Shown: positions 1 through 10,537 of the stretch, piece after piece
Layout: every line of letters starts with the position of its first letter
Position numbering within the stretch: position 1 is the first letter of the stretch
NCBI RefSeq assembly: GCF_964355755.1
Contig: NC_092670.1
Location: forward strand, 17,173,201-17,237,200
From: Antedon mediterranea
Taxonomy: Eukaryota; Echinodermata; Crinoidea; Comatulida; Antedonidae
Reading direction: 5' to 3'
Length of the DNA stretch: 64,000 nt
Translations under genes and position numbers: made by a program
The notes under the pieces: generated by a model
The model's database searches: none
Told to the model about the DNA's origin: nothing
Seen by the model: the letters and a program-made list of their open reading frames with translations, nothing else

Positions 1-473
1 CAAGGTACTTAATACAAAAACACACATTAAATACTTTTATTATTATTTTATTAATTCATCAATGGTCATAATCAATAACATTAATAATCGTAATTATTAT
101 ACTATTATATCGATTTGTCAACATTGAGTGCCAACTTTATCGCGAATGGTTCATCTTTTATTACTTAATTTGTGACGCCTCTGCCGTCATTTTCTCTGTA
201 ACAAGTAACACAAATAGACTTTAAGAGAGGCTATTGTCACTCACACTCAATGAATTAAGCAACGCAGTACTGTAATCTTAACAACTGATGAATATTGAAA
301 CCAATAGAAAGGACTCGTCGAACCGGCCAATGCTACCATGGTTACCTTTGGGATTATTCAAATTAGCTAACTTGAGGGGTTTATTACACATCAATGGGAA
401 AGTGTGATATTCAAAATTTGAAAGAAACCAAGTAGTACTTCGAACAAGTAAAAACAACTATAAAATAGCAAAA
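1..473. other. Upstream flank of the PLAC8-like gene, no gene seen
   Basis: AT-rich sequence without a convincing exon. It presumably contains the promoter and any 5' untranslated exon of the PLAC8-like gene that starts at 474, but I cannot identify a TATA box or transcription start with confidence. Confidence 0.4.
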
Positions 474-1883
474 ATGGGCGAATGGCAGCACGGTCTCTTC
501 GGATGTTTCGATAACTTTGGAATGTGTATTATCACATATTTTGTACCATGTTATACTGCCGGAAAAAATGCAGAGAAAAACGGTGAGAGTTGCATGGTGT
601 ATGGGTTGCTGTCCATCTTGGGATGTATTGGCGTTTGGTCCATGACCAAGATTAGAGGAAAAACAAGAGCAAATAAGGGAATAGAGGTTAGTAGGCAACA
701 AATGTTTACAATTGTGTTTCTTTATCAATTTCTAAAACCAGTTTTCGTAGATGATGATGATGAAAATGTTGATTAGCAATTGTGAAATCATGGATGTTAG
801 ATCAAGTTGATTTGTCGATAATTTGTTACTGTCTTCTGGTCTGATAAATATTACGTGTTAATGTTAAATATTGCGATTGATTATCACGTTATTTATACGG
901 TTCATTTTGTAAATGTTTCCATAAACTCTTTAGCTCTCATTTGCATAACATTATTTTGAAAAAAACATAGACCTACTCCGTACCTAACATTATAATAGCG
1001 TTCTTAAAATTAAGATTGATGCGCCTACTGCATGTCTTATTATTAAAGGCTTGAGATTGAAACGAATAACAATGCTTTGTTGGACAAGGAATTGTTAATT
1101 AACAAAGTTACCTTGGACACTATTGCATTGTATGATTAAATATTGATTATTTACTGCTGAAACCATTTCTTCTTTTCCAACCAGTTTATGAAACATAATT
1201 ACGATGCAAATTTGTAATGTAATGTAATATTCAATAGTTCTTTTTTAAATAATACAACTATATAGCAATTACACGTCAATAAAATGTGTTATCTATTATT
1301 GCTTCTATTATTTGGACAAAGAAATAACGAAGCAGCATTTTAGAAATACCAACAATGAACAATTTCATTTTTCAGGGAAGCTACACGAGTGACTGTCTGA
1401 TGTCGTTATTCTGTCCCATATGCGCACTCGTTCAAGAAGGACAGGTTTGTTACATTGATCATGTTTTAAATTTATTTCTTTCCTCTTCCCTTATTCGTTA
1501 CCAAATTTATCCAATTGACCCTCCTCTTTCACCTTTTAATAAGGAAAAAAAGACGCTGATATTTATGTATGAACCTAAACGTATACCTAAATCTATCTAT
1601 TTAAAAATAAATGTTAACTTTTTTGTTAAACCAGTTTCCAGTACTTACTTGCTACGTTTCAGCTATTTTCAGAAAATTAATATTGACAAAAAGGTTAACA
1701 TTTATTTTTAAATATCCATTTGAAACCAGATGATTTTTTTTGTAAATCTATCTACCTTTCTTCTCTCATTCGTGTCAATATACCATTTTGCCAATAGCGC
1801 AATGCTAAATAATTTGTTCTTTTGTCAATGTTTTTATATAGGAACTGGAAGACGTCCAAGTAGCATCGATGGCTAGAGAATAA
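474..1883 (+). CDS. PLAC8/cornifelin-family cysteine-rich protein
   Basis: Three exons: 474-686, 1376-1444, 1842-1883, all phase 0 with GT-AG introns, giving 107 residues, close to the usual size of about 110. The start is the first ATG of the conserved reading frame, after an A-rich leader. The protein shows the PLAC8 hallmark layout: an N-terminal W-x-x-G-L-F-x-C segment, a first Cys cluster with CYTAGKNAEKNGESC, a hydrophobic segment (MVYGLLSILGCIGVWSM), a basic RGKTRANKGIEGS linker, and a second cluster CLMSLFCPICALVQEGQELE. PLAC8 proteins are small Cys-rich proteins, often membrane-associated, with diverse roles (cell size and metal handling in plants, differentiation in vertebrates); the function here is not known. 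A possible polyadenylation signal lies at 2030. Family assignment is firm; orthology to a particular vertebrate member is not. Confidence 0.88.
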
Positions 1884-2029
1884 AACTCAACCTTATAACG
1901 CTGCACTGTGATGATTTAATATTAGTGCATATAAGTTTTATATCATTTAAAACTTCCTTGGTTATCCTGGTTCAATTAGTTTCGTTTTAACTGTTCCATT
2001 ATTTGTGTGTCAGTTTATATATTGAACCA

Positions 2030-2035
2030 AATAAA
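2030..2035 (+). terminator. Putative polyadenylation signal of the PLAC8-like gene
   Basis: AATAAA about 147 bases after the stop codon, within an AATAAATAAAAATA run. It is the best-placed signal on the plus strand, but the surrounding AT-richness makes chance occurrence possible. Confidence 0.45.
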
Positions 2036-2513
2036 TAAAAATATTTCTCTCCACTCCTTCTTTTGTGGCAAAATTGCAATGCGAAAATGTATATACAGTA
2101 CATTTTTACTTTTAAATTTAACATAGATTTGATTTAGGCCTAACAATGATGTGCACGTATGGAAAATGATGTGTTTTCAATTCAATTTCGTGATTTAACA
2201 AGTGCACAGTTGGTGTAATTTTTGTGTTAATTTAGTATTTCTGATGGATGTTAATGACTGTAAAATATTGTTCTGACATGTTAGTGACTAGACTTATACA
2301 ATATTTAAGACGAGTGTGTGAAACAGTAGTTTTCAATTTTTTAAACATCGACGATGTTTATGGTGTTTCTTTTATATTATTAGTGTGAACTTTTTTGTTT
2401 GTTTTTGTATTAATATTAGTGTATTAATAAAACAAAATGAACGGATCGTCAACTTGTCTGTCAATATAAAAAACAAATACAAGAAGTAAATCCGTTTGAT
2501 TCACGTAAAATTG

Positions 2514-2867
2514 GAACGAACGAGTATTTTCTTGTTTAGCATTTTCTAAAACTTGCTACTCGCAATGTATTTCGGGTTGGTCATGGTTAATTCAATACAA
2601 CTCAATTGTTTGTCATTTCAAAGCTCTGTCTACCGAACGAGGATTTTCTTGTTTAGCATTCTAAAACTTGCTACTCGCAATGTATTTCGGGTTGGTCATG
2701 GTTAATTCAATACAACTCAATTGTTTGTCATTTCCTAAAGCTCTGTTTACCGAACGAGGATTTTCTTGTTTAGCATCTGCATTTTCTAAAACTTGCTAAT
2801 GGCAATGTATTGGTCGGTTGTCATGGTTAATACTGTACAATAACAACTCAATTGTTTGTCATTTTCT
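2514..2867. repeat. Tandem repeat, about 118-bp unit, three copies
   Basis: Three adjacent units begin near 2516, 2635 and 2753. Each carries CGAACGAG, TTTTCTTGTTTAGCA, an ACTTGCTACTCGCAATGTAT-like stretch and an ACAACTCAATTGTTTGTCA stretch, and ends in AAAGCTCTGTCTA. A further partial unit resumes at about 3041 after an inserted MITE. The unit end resembles the MITE terminus that follows, so the array may have grown from an insertion junction. Confidence 0.8.
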
Positions 2868-3043
2868 AAAGCTCTGTCTAACACTATCAAACTAGTTTGA
2901 CAAAAAAAAGTGTGGTGTGTCTAAATAGGGTAGTGATATGCCAAAATGGTAGTGATAGGACAATATGAGATATGTCCATAGGGGCCTATATAAAACACTT
3001 TTTTCACATAGGCCTAAAGTTTTATAGTTTACACAATGCTTAA
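2868..3043. mobile_element. MITE with AAAGCTCTGTCTA termini, degenerate copy
   Basis: Left end AAAGCTCTGTCTAACACTAT followed by CAAACTAGTTTG. The right end is a diverged inverted copy (TTTTATAGTTTACACAATGCTTA). Internal GGTAGTGATATGCCA-like repeats match better copies at 20193, 22064, 40282 and 58374. The element interrupts the 118-bp tandem array. Confidence 0.6.
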
Positions 3044-3554
3044 AACTCGCAATGTATTGGTTGGTTGTCATGGTTCATTCAATACAACTCAATTGTACGG
3101 ACATTTGATACTGATTACTGAGCTTCTTTGTTAAGAAAAGTATGTTCGTTGAAGACTCGGAGCTAGATCAAACAATACATGTAAATACGACGTCGTAACA
3201 ATCGATTAAAATGAACGAAGCCTCGAGGTCTTTATCGGGTATGATTTTGTGATGATGTATGGAATTCAAACTCAGTTCCTTCTTTAATTGTGTAATTCCT
3301 TCTTTAATTGTGTGATTCTGTGTTATAGTGTGCGTGACAGTTGTGGGCCACCGTACGGTCCAAAGTGTAGAAATAATACATTTCATTTACGTAACCCTTG
3401 TTGCCATTTAAAAATAACACGATGGTGCCTAAAATATTTCTGGCGCGCGCAAATGCTGGATCATGTTTAGTCGCGTGCAAGGCGACTCTACAGCTCACTA
3501 TGTCGGTCGGTAAACTTGAGCACGCAACTGCAGCCATGTATATGCCTTGCATAC

Positions 3555-4405
3555 ATATGCAAAATATCAAAATAATTCAAGTCTCCACATCTATGAAACA
3601 TTAAAATCAAAACCTGGACTTGAAAATTACTTAATTGATAAAACTAATTTTGAAGGTGCTGCATTAAAATTTAAAGCTCGTTCAAATACTCTACCTTTGA
3701 ATGATAGAACTGCAAATTGGAATATTGATAATAATAAAAAATGTAAATTGTGCGGTACAAATTCGGACGAAGACATCCATCATTTCATCCTTAATTGTCC
3801 AGCTTTAAATAATATACGTAATCAGGAATTATTTAATTTATATGTGGATATGTATAGAAATGGCAGCAAAGATATGTTTGATACTTTTTATACTTCTCAT
3901 GAAAATGACAAACTTAAATATATTTTGGGATACTCAGATAATTTAATTGATGAAGAGTGTGAAAATATTTTGGATAGTTTTTGTAAAAGATAGAAAACAA
4001 GCATGGAAATTTCGAAATGATTCACTGAATTCCATGACTCAATAACTATGTTATCTACATTGCTACATTAAGTAAATTGAAAAAAAAGTGAAAAGTGGGG
4101 GGGGGGGAGGGGGGGTTAGGAGGTTTTCGTAATAAGCTGTGTTTATCAGTTGATTTTATTTTATTTTATACACTTTTACTATATCTTGTTTTGTATTCAT
4201 TGTGTAAAATAATGATCTACTGTATGTATCGATGTAAATTGGGGGGGGGGGGGGTAGGGGGTAGGATAGGGGTTGATAGTTGCTTTTGCCGTTTTTTACT
4301 TTTCTGTTAATTGTTATAGTTTTATATTGTGAAGGATGCACCTTTGTGCTAAGTGTGCCACCGATCTAAAGGTGTATTTCCAAATAAATAAATTTAAAAA
4401 AATAA
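3555..4405 (+). pseudogene. 3' end of a truncated non-LTR retrotransposon (LINE), zf-RVT region
   Basis: An open frame to 3993 encodes about 140 residues with a C-terminal LINE reverse-transcriptase-type zinc knuckle: CKLCG, then EDIHHFILNCPAL (C-x2-C-x~12-H-x~4-C). The reverse transcriptase core itself is absent, so this is a 5'-truncated copy. The 3' part contains two long G runs (about 4096 and 4240) and ends in an AATAAATAAATTTAAAAAA tail, as expected for a retrotransposed 3' end. It is not expected to be functional. The overlapping small frame at 4095-4310 is translation of the G runs. Confidence 0.7.
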
Positions 4406-4896
4406 CATATTGAAATGAATGCCGAATTTTCATTGCATTTAGCTCACTAGGGCGTTAGAAAGCCGAAGATATCAAAGAAAATAGAGAGCGCGAAATTACA
4501 ATAGGCTTCCATATCCCCTTCGATTGTCTGTTGTTTGAGCATAGAGGTTCATTATTCTCTATGGTACCCGAGACAATAGTAGTGTATTAATAGAGGGCGA
4601 TACAACATGAACAACTACAACTACAACTGAAAGATACTTTATTTAATCCTTAATCGTTTTTTAATGAATAATGATACAACTTTTATTTTTATGATTCCTT
4701 CAGTAATGGTAGGTCTATATGAAAGTTTATTAGGTAATCCATTCTTATATAGCAGTCTTAATTGCAATCATTAATATTTTAAGTACAGACTACTACTATT
4801 CTCCCCGCTACTTTCCCAACGTACTATTGTATATTGATACAGTAATCCAAACTTGGTGTATTGGAGTATACTTTATATTGTTAAGTTGTATGGGAC
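4406..4896. other. Intergenic, 3' flank of ADA-A
   Basis: AT-rich spacer that must contain the 3' untranslated region of the minus-strand gene ending at 4897. TTTATT (AATAAA on the minus strand) occurs at 4726 and 4638, but I cannot choose the real polyadenylation signal. No coding exon seen. Confidence 0.4.
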
Positions 4897-7800
4897 TTAT
4901 TTTTTAGCATTACTGTAATACTTGACATGTTCCACTAGTTTGTCTCTGTCTTCTTCTGGGAGAAATGCACATTCAGCAGCACAAACTCTCTGTAAGATAA
5001 TAAAATAACATTTATACCAAAAAGGTGCACTATGGATTACTGTTTTATATTCATATAAGCATAGGCCTACTAGTACATTAAATACTGAAGGCACTTACTA
5101 ATCTTATCAGATCTTCATCAGATATTCCAAAATATTTCAGAGCAATATCCTCTTCTGTCATTAATGTGTTCATAAAATGCAAACTGTCGTCAGTATTTAA
5201 TGAAAAATTCAAACTATCTTTTGCAAATCTGCAAAAAAAATGCATGGTATTGTACAAACACTCTGCAGCTTGTCACAGCATATGGTATATTAGTGTATTT
5301 GATGACATCAAATTAGCAGTAGACAATGTTTACATTATCGACTGTACTAGCAACAATTATAAAGACATAATTATCAGCAGGAATGACTCTGCAATGATGC
5401 ATTCATACACCACTCACTCATCAAAAACAAGCACACATGCAAAGGCATTGTTGTGGCTTTCATGCTATGTTGAATTTGAGAACAGTTCTTTTCATGTGCT
5501 ATGTTGTTTTATTTGTTTTTATTTTATCAGTCTGTGCCTCCCTTGTTCTACTCTCTTTTGTTCCTATGCACTCAGGCTTATGCCTTATATTACTATATAT
5601 ATATCACTGATGAAAGGCTAGTGTCGCCTGAAAGCTCTGCTAATTTTTCTGGCCGTTTTACTTTATTGTTTTGATTTTTGCTTATTTTATTTGTATCTCC
5701 ATTGAGATCCAGCCACTGATACCCACAGCATTGTCATTATTTTCAGTAATTTGCCTTTGAATTTATACTAATATAGTGTTATAAAGTACTATGAAGTAAC
5801 CAAGTTTTATTTTTGTTTGTGATATATATAATATTATATATGTACTCTCATTACCTCTGAACAACACATAGCGTTTAGCTTAGCAATTCTTTCTGACTGT
5901 TTACTCTTTGTATCTCTGTTAAGATCCAGCCACTGATACATTCATCACTGTCAGTTTTGTTTTTATAGTAATTTGTCTTTAATTTATAATACAATTTGAA
6001 TGACCTTATAGCTGGATGTTTATTCCAATCTGGACTAACACTACCAAGGACCATGCTAGAGGTTGGGCATACTTCCAAATGTACATTTGCCTTCTTTACC
6101 AACTGTTGGAAGATTGAAATATGTTAAGAATGATAAAATGAATCGCATACTCTCTTATTTAGCAATATACGACAAAATACCATGTCTAAATCAAATCTAA
6201 TTGAAATTTATAAAAAAAAACATCAAGACAAAACATTTGAAATTACAAAATTGTTCTTTGAAAGAAAATAAATGTAACTTTGAAACCTCATAAACTTTAT
6301 CATCATCAAGACAATGATAACCGTGACCTATACGTTGAGCTTTAAACACCTCAATTGCTTCCTTTACATTGGCTGCTGGTCCAGACTCCCCTGCATGTAT
6401 TGTTCTCTTTATATTTAGTTTAATGGCTTCCTGAAAAACAAAGATACATTACCCAATTCCATTTTCTCAGAATGCAGGGTTTTGTTAAGGATCAAAATAT
6501 AGGAGGCCTGTAGAAAAATAAGGGAAATATTTGGTACGAAAGCTTAGACTCTGCACTCAGAAGGTATTTCATTGGAACATTAACATACTGTGTTAATACA
6601 TTTTATATATTTGGATGAGCTAAACTTTATTTACCTGAAATGCCTGGTGAAATTCATTTTGTAGAGTTAGTGATTCGTCACCACCAATACCAATGCCTAC
6701 AACACCATCATTTCGATACTTGTCACATAATTCTACAACCTCCTGGCACCATTCTACAAACAAAAATATTACTATTATAAGACACCATTATTTAATCTTC
6801 ACCAATGTATTTTTAGCAACTTACATTACAGTGTTGTAAATAGAGGGCTTTTACAATGCTATCATCATTGAAAACTTTCTACAGTCTGTATTTCTTTTCA
6901 AATGCTAAACACATAAATGAAAGTACTCAGAAACGAGTGGAGTACTTGGCATAATATATCCACAGAGAGGGAGCATGTTGAAAGATACATTTTTTTTGCT
7001 TTTGGTAATAACCATGGTTCAAATCCTGCTGGGGTTGTATAAATTACAAACTCTGGTATTGAAACAATGACCTTTTTGAAATCACGATTGACCAGAACAA
7101 TGGTCTAGGAGTGTCTTGAATCTGTGCCCCTGCCTTAACCCATTCAGTTTAACCAGTCGACTAATATTTTGGTCCATGTCAAAGAATGTATCCATATTAA
7201 GAATACAGAAGATGAGCTATTTAATATATATGGTATGGAAGATAAGCTTTTGTGACATGACCAATATATCAATTTTCCTGAAAATCAATAGGCATGTCTG
7301 TAAGTACGGAACAGAATTCTGGAGAATTTCCTACTCTGTATTCTTTTTTCTGAAATAAAAGATGAAATAAGTATATACCTATGTACAGAATGAAATAAGG
7401 AATGACGCATATAAACTAATTATCAACTAAAAATAGTTAATTTGAATAACAATAGAACATCCGATTTTCTTGAATTTCAACAGGCATGGTCTGTAAGTAT
7501 ATATCTATCTAAAATGAAAAATTCTGAATATTAACTTGAAAATTGTAGGCACTATCATGCTAACTAACAAACATACAAACAAAGCAAGTATTTTGTTTCT
7601 AGCTATTTCAAGCTATTGCACATAATTGCATCATAAGGAAATGATAGTCGCCAAATGTATTGCAATTTTACTTTCTGTTTGGTTATACTGCATTACATTA
7701 TAATAAACAAGGACTCTATTGTATCAGAGAAGATTATAATTTTACTCTTCCCTGATTGTATATCATTTTTGTAAGCTATAAATCTCAAAGATAATGTTAC

Positions 7801-9816
7801 TACTGTACTTTGTGCAATGTTCAAATTTTCAAATCTTTATTTTATTGTAATGCACTATTGATAATTTTATGTGTGAACCACTGAAATTTCACCATGTTAA
7901 AAACATGATAATAACAGGACTGTAGTAAGGGGTTAATAAAATGTCCTCATGTTGACAACAGCCCTGCAATAAAGTTTATGTTATGTAAACTAAAAGACAC
8001 AGCCACCGATGCACTCAGAATTTATTTATTGAAAATTTGGCAAATAGCCTAAGAGGAAACCATAGGCCAATCGCCCAACACAGAAGTTGGAAAGTCCCTA
8101 CCAGGCTACGACATTACAATGAAAATGTTCAGAGATAATCTGTTTGATGATTTTTTTCTTAAATTGTTGCTAATGTTTTTTTTTTTAAATCATTATTGTA
8201 TTCTTGAACTGCAACTTTGTAAATTTCCTGTGAAGGATGAAAGTTTATCTGTATCTGTATATAATAAATATTTAAAAAGTATATACAAAAACAGAATAAA
8301 CTGGACATTAAAATTAACAAGAAAAAATATGCATTGTTTATTTGCAAAGTTTGTGTTTGGATTTATAAATATCAAATACAATAGTACCTGGTTTTCCCCT
8401 CATAAGACATAGTATACTCCTTGCTTGTACCCCATACTTGTCTTGTCCTTCTTTTAAACCTTCATTCACAAGTTGTACAACTTGATCTGCTGTCATATTT
8501 TCATTTGATAGAAGATGAGGGCAGTATGATGTTTCGAAATATGCAACCCCTTCCTTCAATTTATCTTCACACAGATCTCTTGCAATTTCCTTTATTGCTT
8601 CACTATCACCTCTAATAATTATAACAAATGATGAAATAAAATTTAAAAAACATTGATTAACCATTTCAGTCTAATTGTTTAAAAGAATGTTTCCAAAGAT
8701 GGTATCATAATGAGAATAATATGTTATTTGAAATTGACAGCGTACATTCTATCAAGGCATTTAATATTGTACTATAACTTACCTTAGAATAGGCATATAA
8801 ATTTCAAAACTCTTGATGAATTTTGTCAATGATCCACCACCCACTACGTGTAGCTCTGAAGTGAAGTCTTTAAAATTCTTTCCAGGCAGTGTATCTACCA
8901 TGCCACGTCGTCTAAAAAAACATATCTTGTTTATAGTCTAGTATAGTTTTTCTACATACCGTATTTATTCAAATAAACACCCAAGGGCATTTCTTGTTCA
9001 TTAAGGTTATTCGTTTGGAAGGTGCGGTCATTTATTTCAAATGATGTTTTAACTTTTATGGGTGGTTTATTCAGAGCAGAGTATTTTTTTCTAAACAATA
9101 AATTTGACAAGTTGTGCTTGTTGTATTTTGTATAATGTGATTTATATTTTTATTAGAGGTAATTCTCAAAAGTGAAGAAAATAAGAAAAAACAGGGGTTA
9201 AAACAGTTCAAGATAAATTCAATTTTTCCATTTTCTTTGATATAATTATTTTACATACTTAGCAATGTTCCAAAGAGTTTCTGCCCGACAAGAACCATCA
9301 AGGTGGCAATGTAACTCAACCTAAAACAAAACCAATTCAACACATCCATAGCATTATTAATTATAATATATTGAAATAGGCCTAGGCCTAGTATTAATGT
9401 TTCTAGGCCTGGCCCTACCCTACCCTAGCAAGAGATAGTTTTTATTTAGATTGATTCTGCATCATTTAATACTGCTTGGAGCTGTCAGTACATTTTATAC
9501 AAGTTATGAAAATGATTTGACAATTGATTAATAACATTAATGTAAACAAATATTTATATTTTAAGAAGGAAATGAAGTGCAGTGACAGTCCACGACCTCT
9601 CAAATCTCGTGCTTCCCCATCCCCAGGTACGTATTATTGTGACTTGCCTCTTCCTCCTCTGCAAAACCCATCGTAAAATTAAACACCACCTTTTCACTAT
9701 TCTGTACCTAACACTATGTATTATTGTTTAATATATTAACTATATAGCATGAATCTATTAAACACATTTTATTCAATAATTACCCTGTAAAGACCTTCTT
9801 TAAACGAACTTGCCAT
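4897..9816 (-). CDS. ADA: Adenosine deaminase, copy A (ADA-A)
   Basis: Hydrolytic deamination of adenosine/deoxyadenosine to inosine; classical zinc-dependent ADA fold. Nine exons in coding order: 9816-9784, 9320-9259, 8911-8783, 8611-8388, 6753-6635, 6430-6287, 6102-6005, 5228-5099, 4989-4897; 343 residues (human ADA 363). All introns GT-AG and phases are consistent. Metal and catalytic motifs are complete: HxH in VELHCHLDGS, GIGGDES, the HAGE motif, GHGYH, and NTDDSLHF with the Asp pair. The protein ends ...VKYYSNAKK with no lipidation signal and no signal peptide, so it is probably cytosolic. It sits directly downstream of a second ADA gene on the same strand with the same exon plan, so the two are tandem duplicates. 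Assignment to the ADA1 group rather than ADAL or secreted ADGF is from motif spacing and absence of a secretory leader. Confidence 0.9.
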
Positions 9817-10519
9817 TCTGAATGTTCCAAAGTTAATAAAGCTCAATGCAAATCTTCTATTCATTATAATGTTGTCATAACCTTTGTCCTCTGGAATCAT
9901 CCAAGCGTGTATTACTAATGACTATGGGACGCTTACAGCGCATTTTAACATGCTTATTAGTCCGGCGTTTATTAGATCATTAATATATTTATAAAAAAAA
10001 CAAATAAAAATGAAATGAAACGACCTCGGCAAGACGAACGAAGTTGATCGAGCTTATTTTCATGGGGACACTTATTTAATTCAGTGATTTACCGTTTTCC
10101 ATGCAGATCACCAGAATGTTGAATATACAGAATAACATAAAAATCTTTTTAAGGTAATGTTTTCAACTTTTATTAACTTTATATATCAAATAACTATTAT
10201 TAATTCGTGAAATATAAACATGTTATTGTTGCTAAGGAAAGAGTGATCTTTCTTATTTGCAAAAAGTAAAAACTGGGAATGTATTTATAGTATTACAATT
10301 CTGAGTAGGCCTACATAATACTACAGCTTCCCCGAAGTCGGTCTAGTACTGTTGTTTTTAATGTGATCAAATAACTATTATATCACTCGTGAAATAGAAA
10401 GCATGTTGCTATAGGATGCTAATGTAATTCACGTGCTTACTATCCATGGAAGAATCTTTTTATTTGCAAAAAGTAGAAACTTAGGATGTATTTATATTAT
10501 TACAATTAACTGAGTAGGC
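9817..10519. repeat. Spacer between ADA genes with a decayed duplicate of the ADA-B 3' end
   Basis: About 190 bases at 10180-10360 are a tandem copy of 10370-10585, the latter covering the ADA-B polyadenylation region and the last codons. Shared stretches include TTTGCAAAAAGTA, GAGTAGGCCTACA and TCTAGTACTGTT. In the downstream copy the codons matching ADA-B read through STRPTSGKL to an early stop, lacking the Cys-rich tail. A TTTATT at 10459 (AATAAA on the minus strand) lies about 56 bases after the ADA-B stop. The rest is presumably the ADA-A promoter. Confidence 0.65.
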
Positions 10520-10537
10520 CTACAGAATACTACAGCA
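10520..10537 (-). other. Candidate prenylation/palmitoylation tail of ADA-B
   Basis: The last codons read P-C-C-C-S-I-L-stop. The final four residues C-S-I-L fit C-a-a-X with X = Leu, the preference of geranylgeranyltransferase I. The two preceding Cys are typical palmitoylation positions. The adjacent ADA-A gene lacks this tail and so does human ADA. Confidence 0.65.

Noticed and set aside
1355-1711. 118-residue frame running through PLAC8 exon 2
   Set aside because: Only codons for 1376-1444 match the family; the rest is intron read-through past a clear GT donor.
5166-5621. 151-residue plus-strand frame over ADA-A exon 8
   Set aside because: It is antisense to a well-supported exon and then runs into intron; no domain is recognised.
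8193-8381. Overlapping small frames between ADA-A exons 4 and 5
   Set aside because: Low-complexity Phe/Ile/Leu/Asn-rich translation of AT-rich intron, without splice support.
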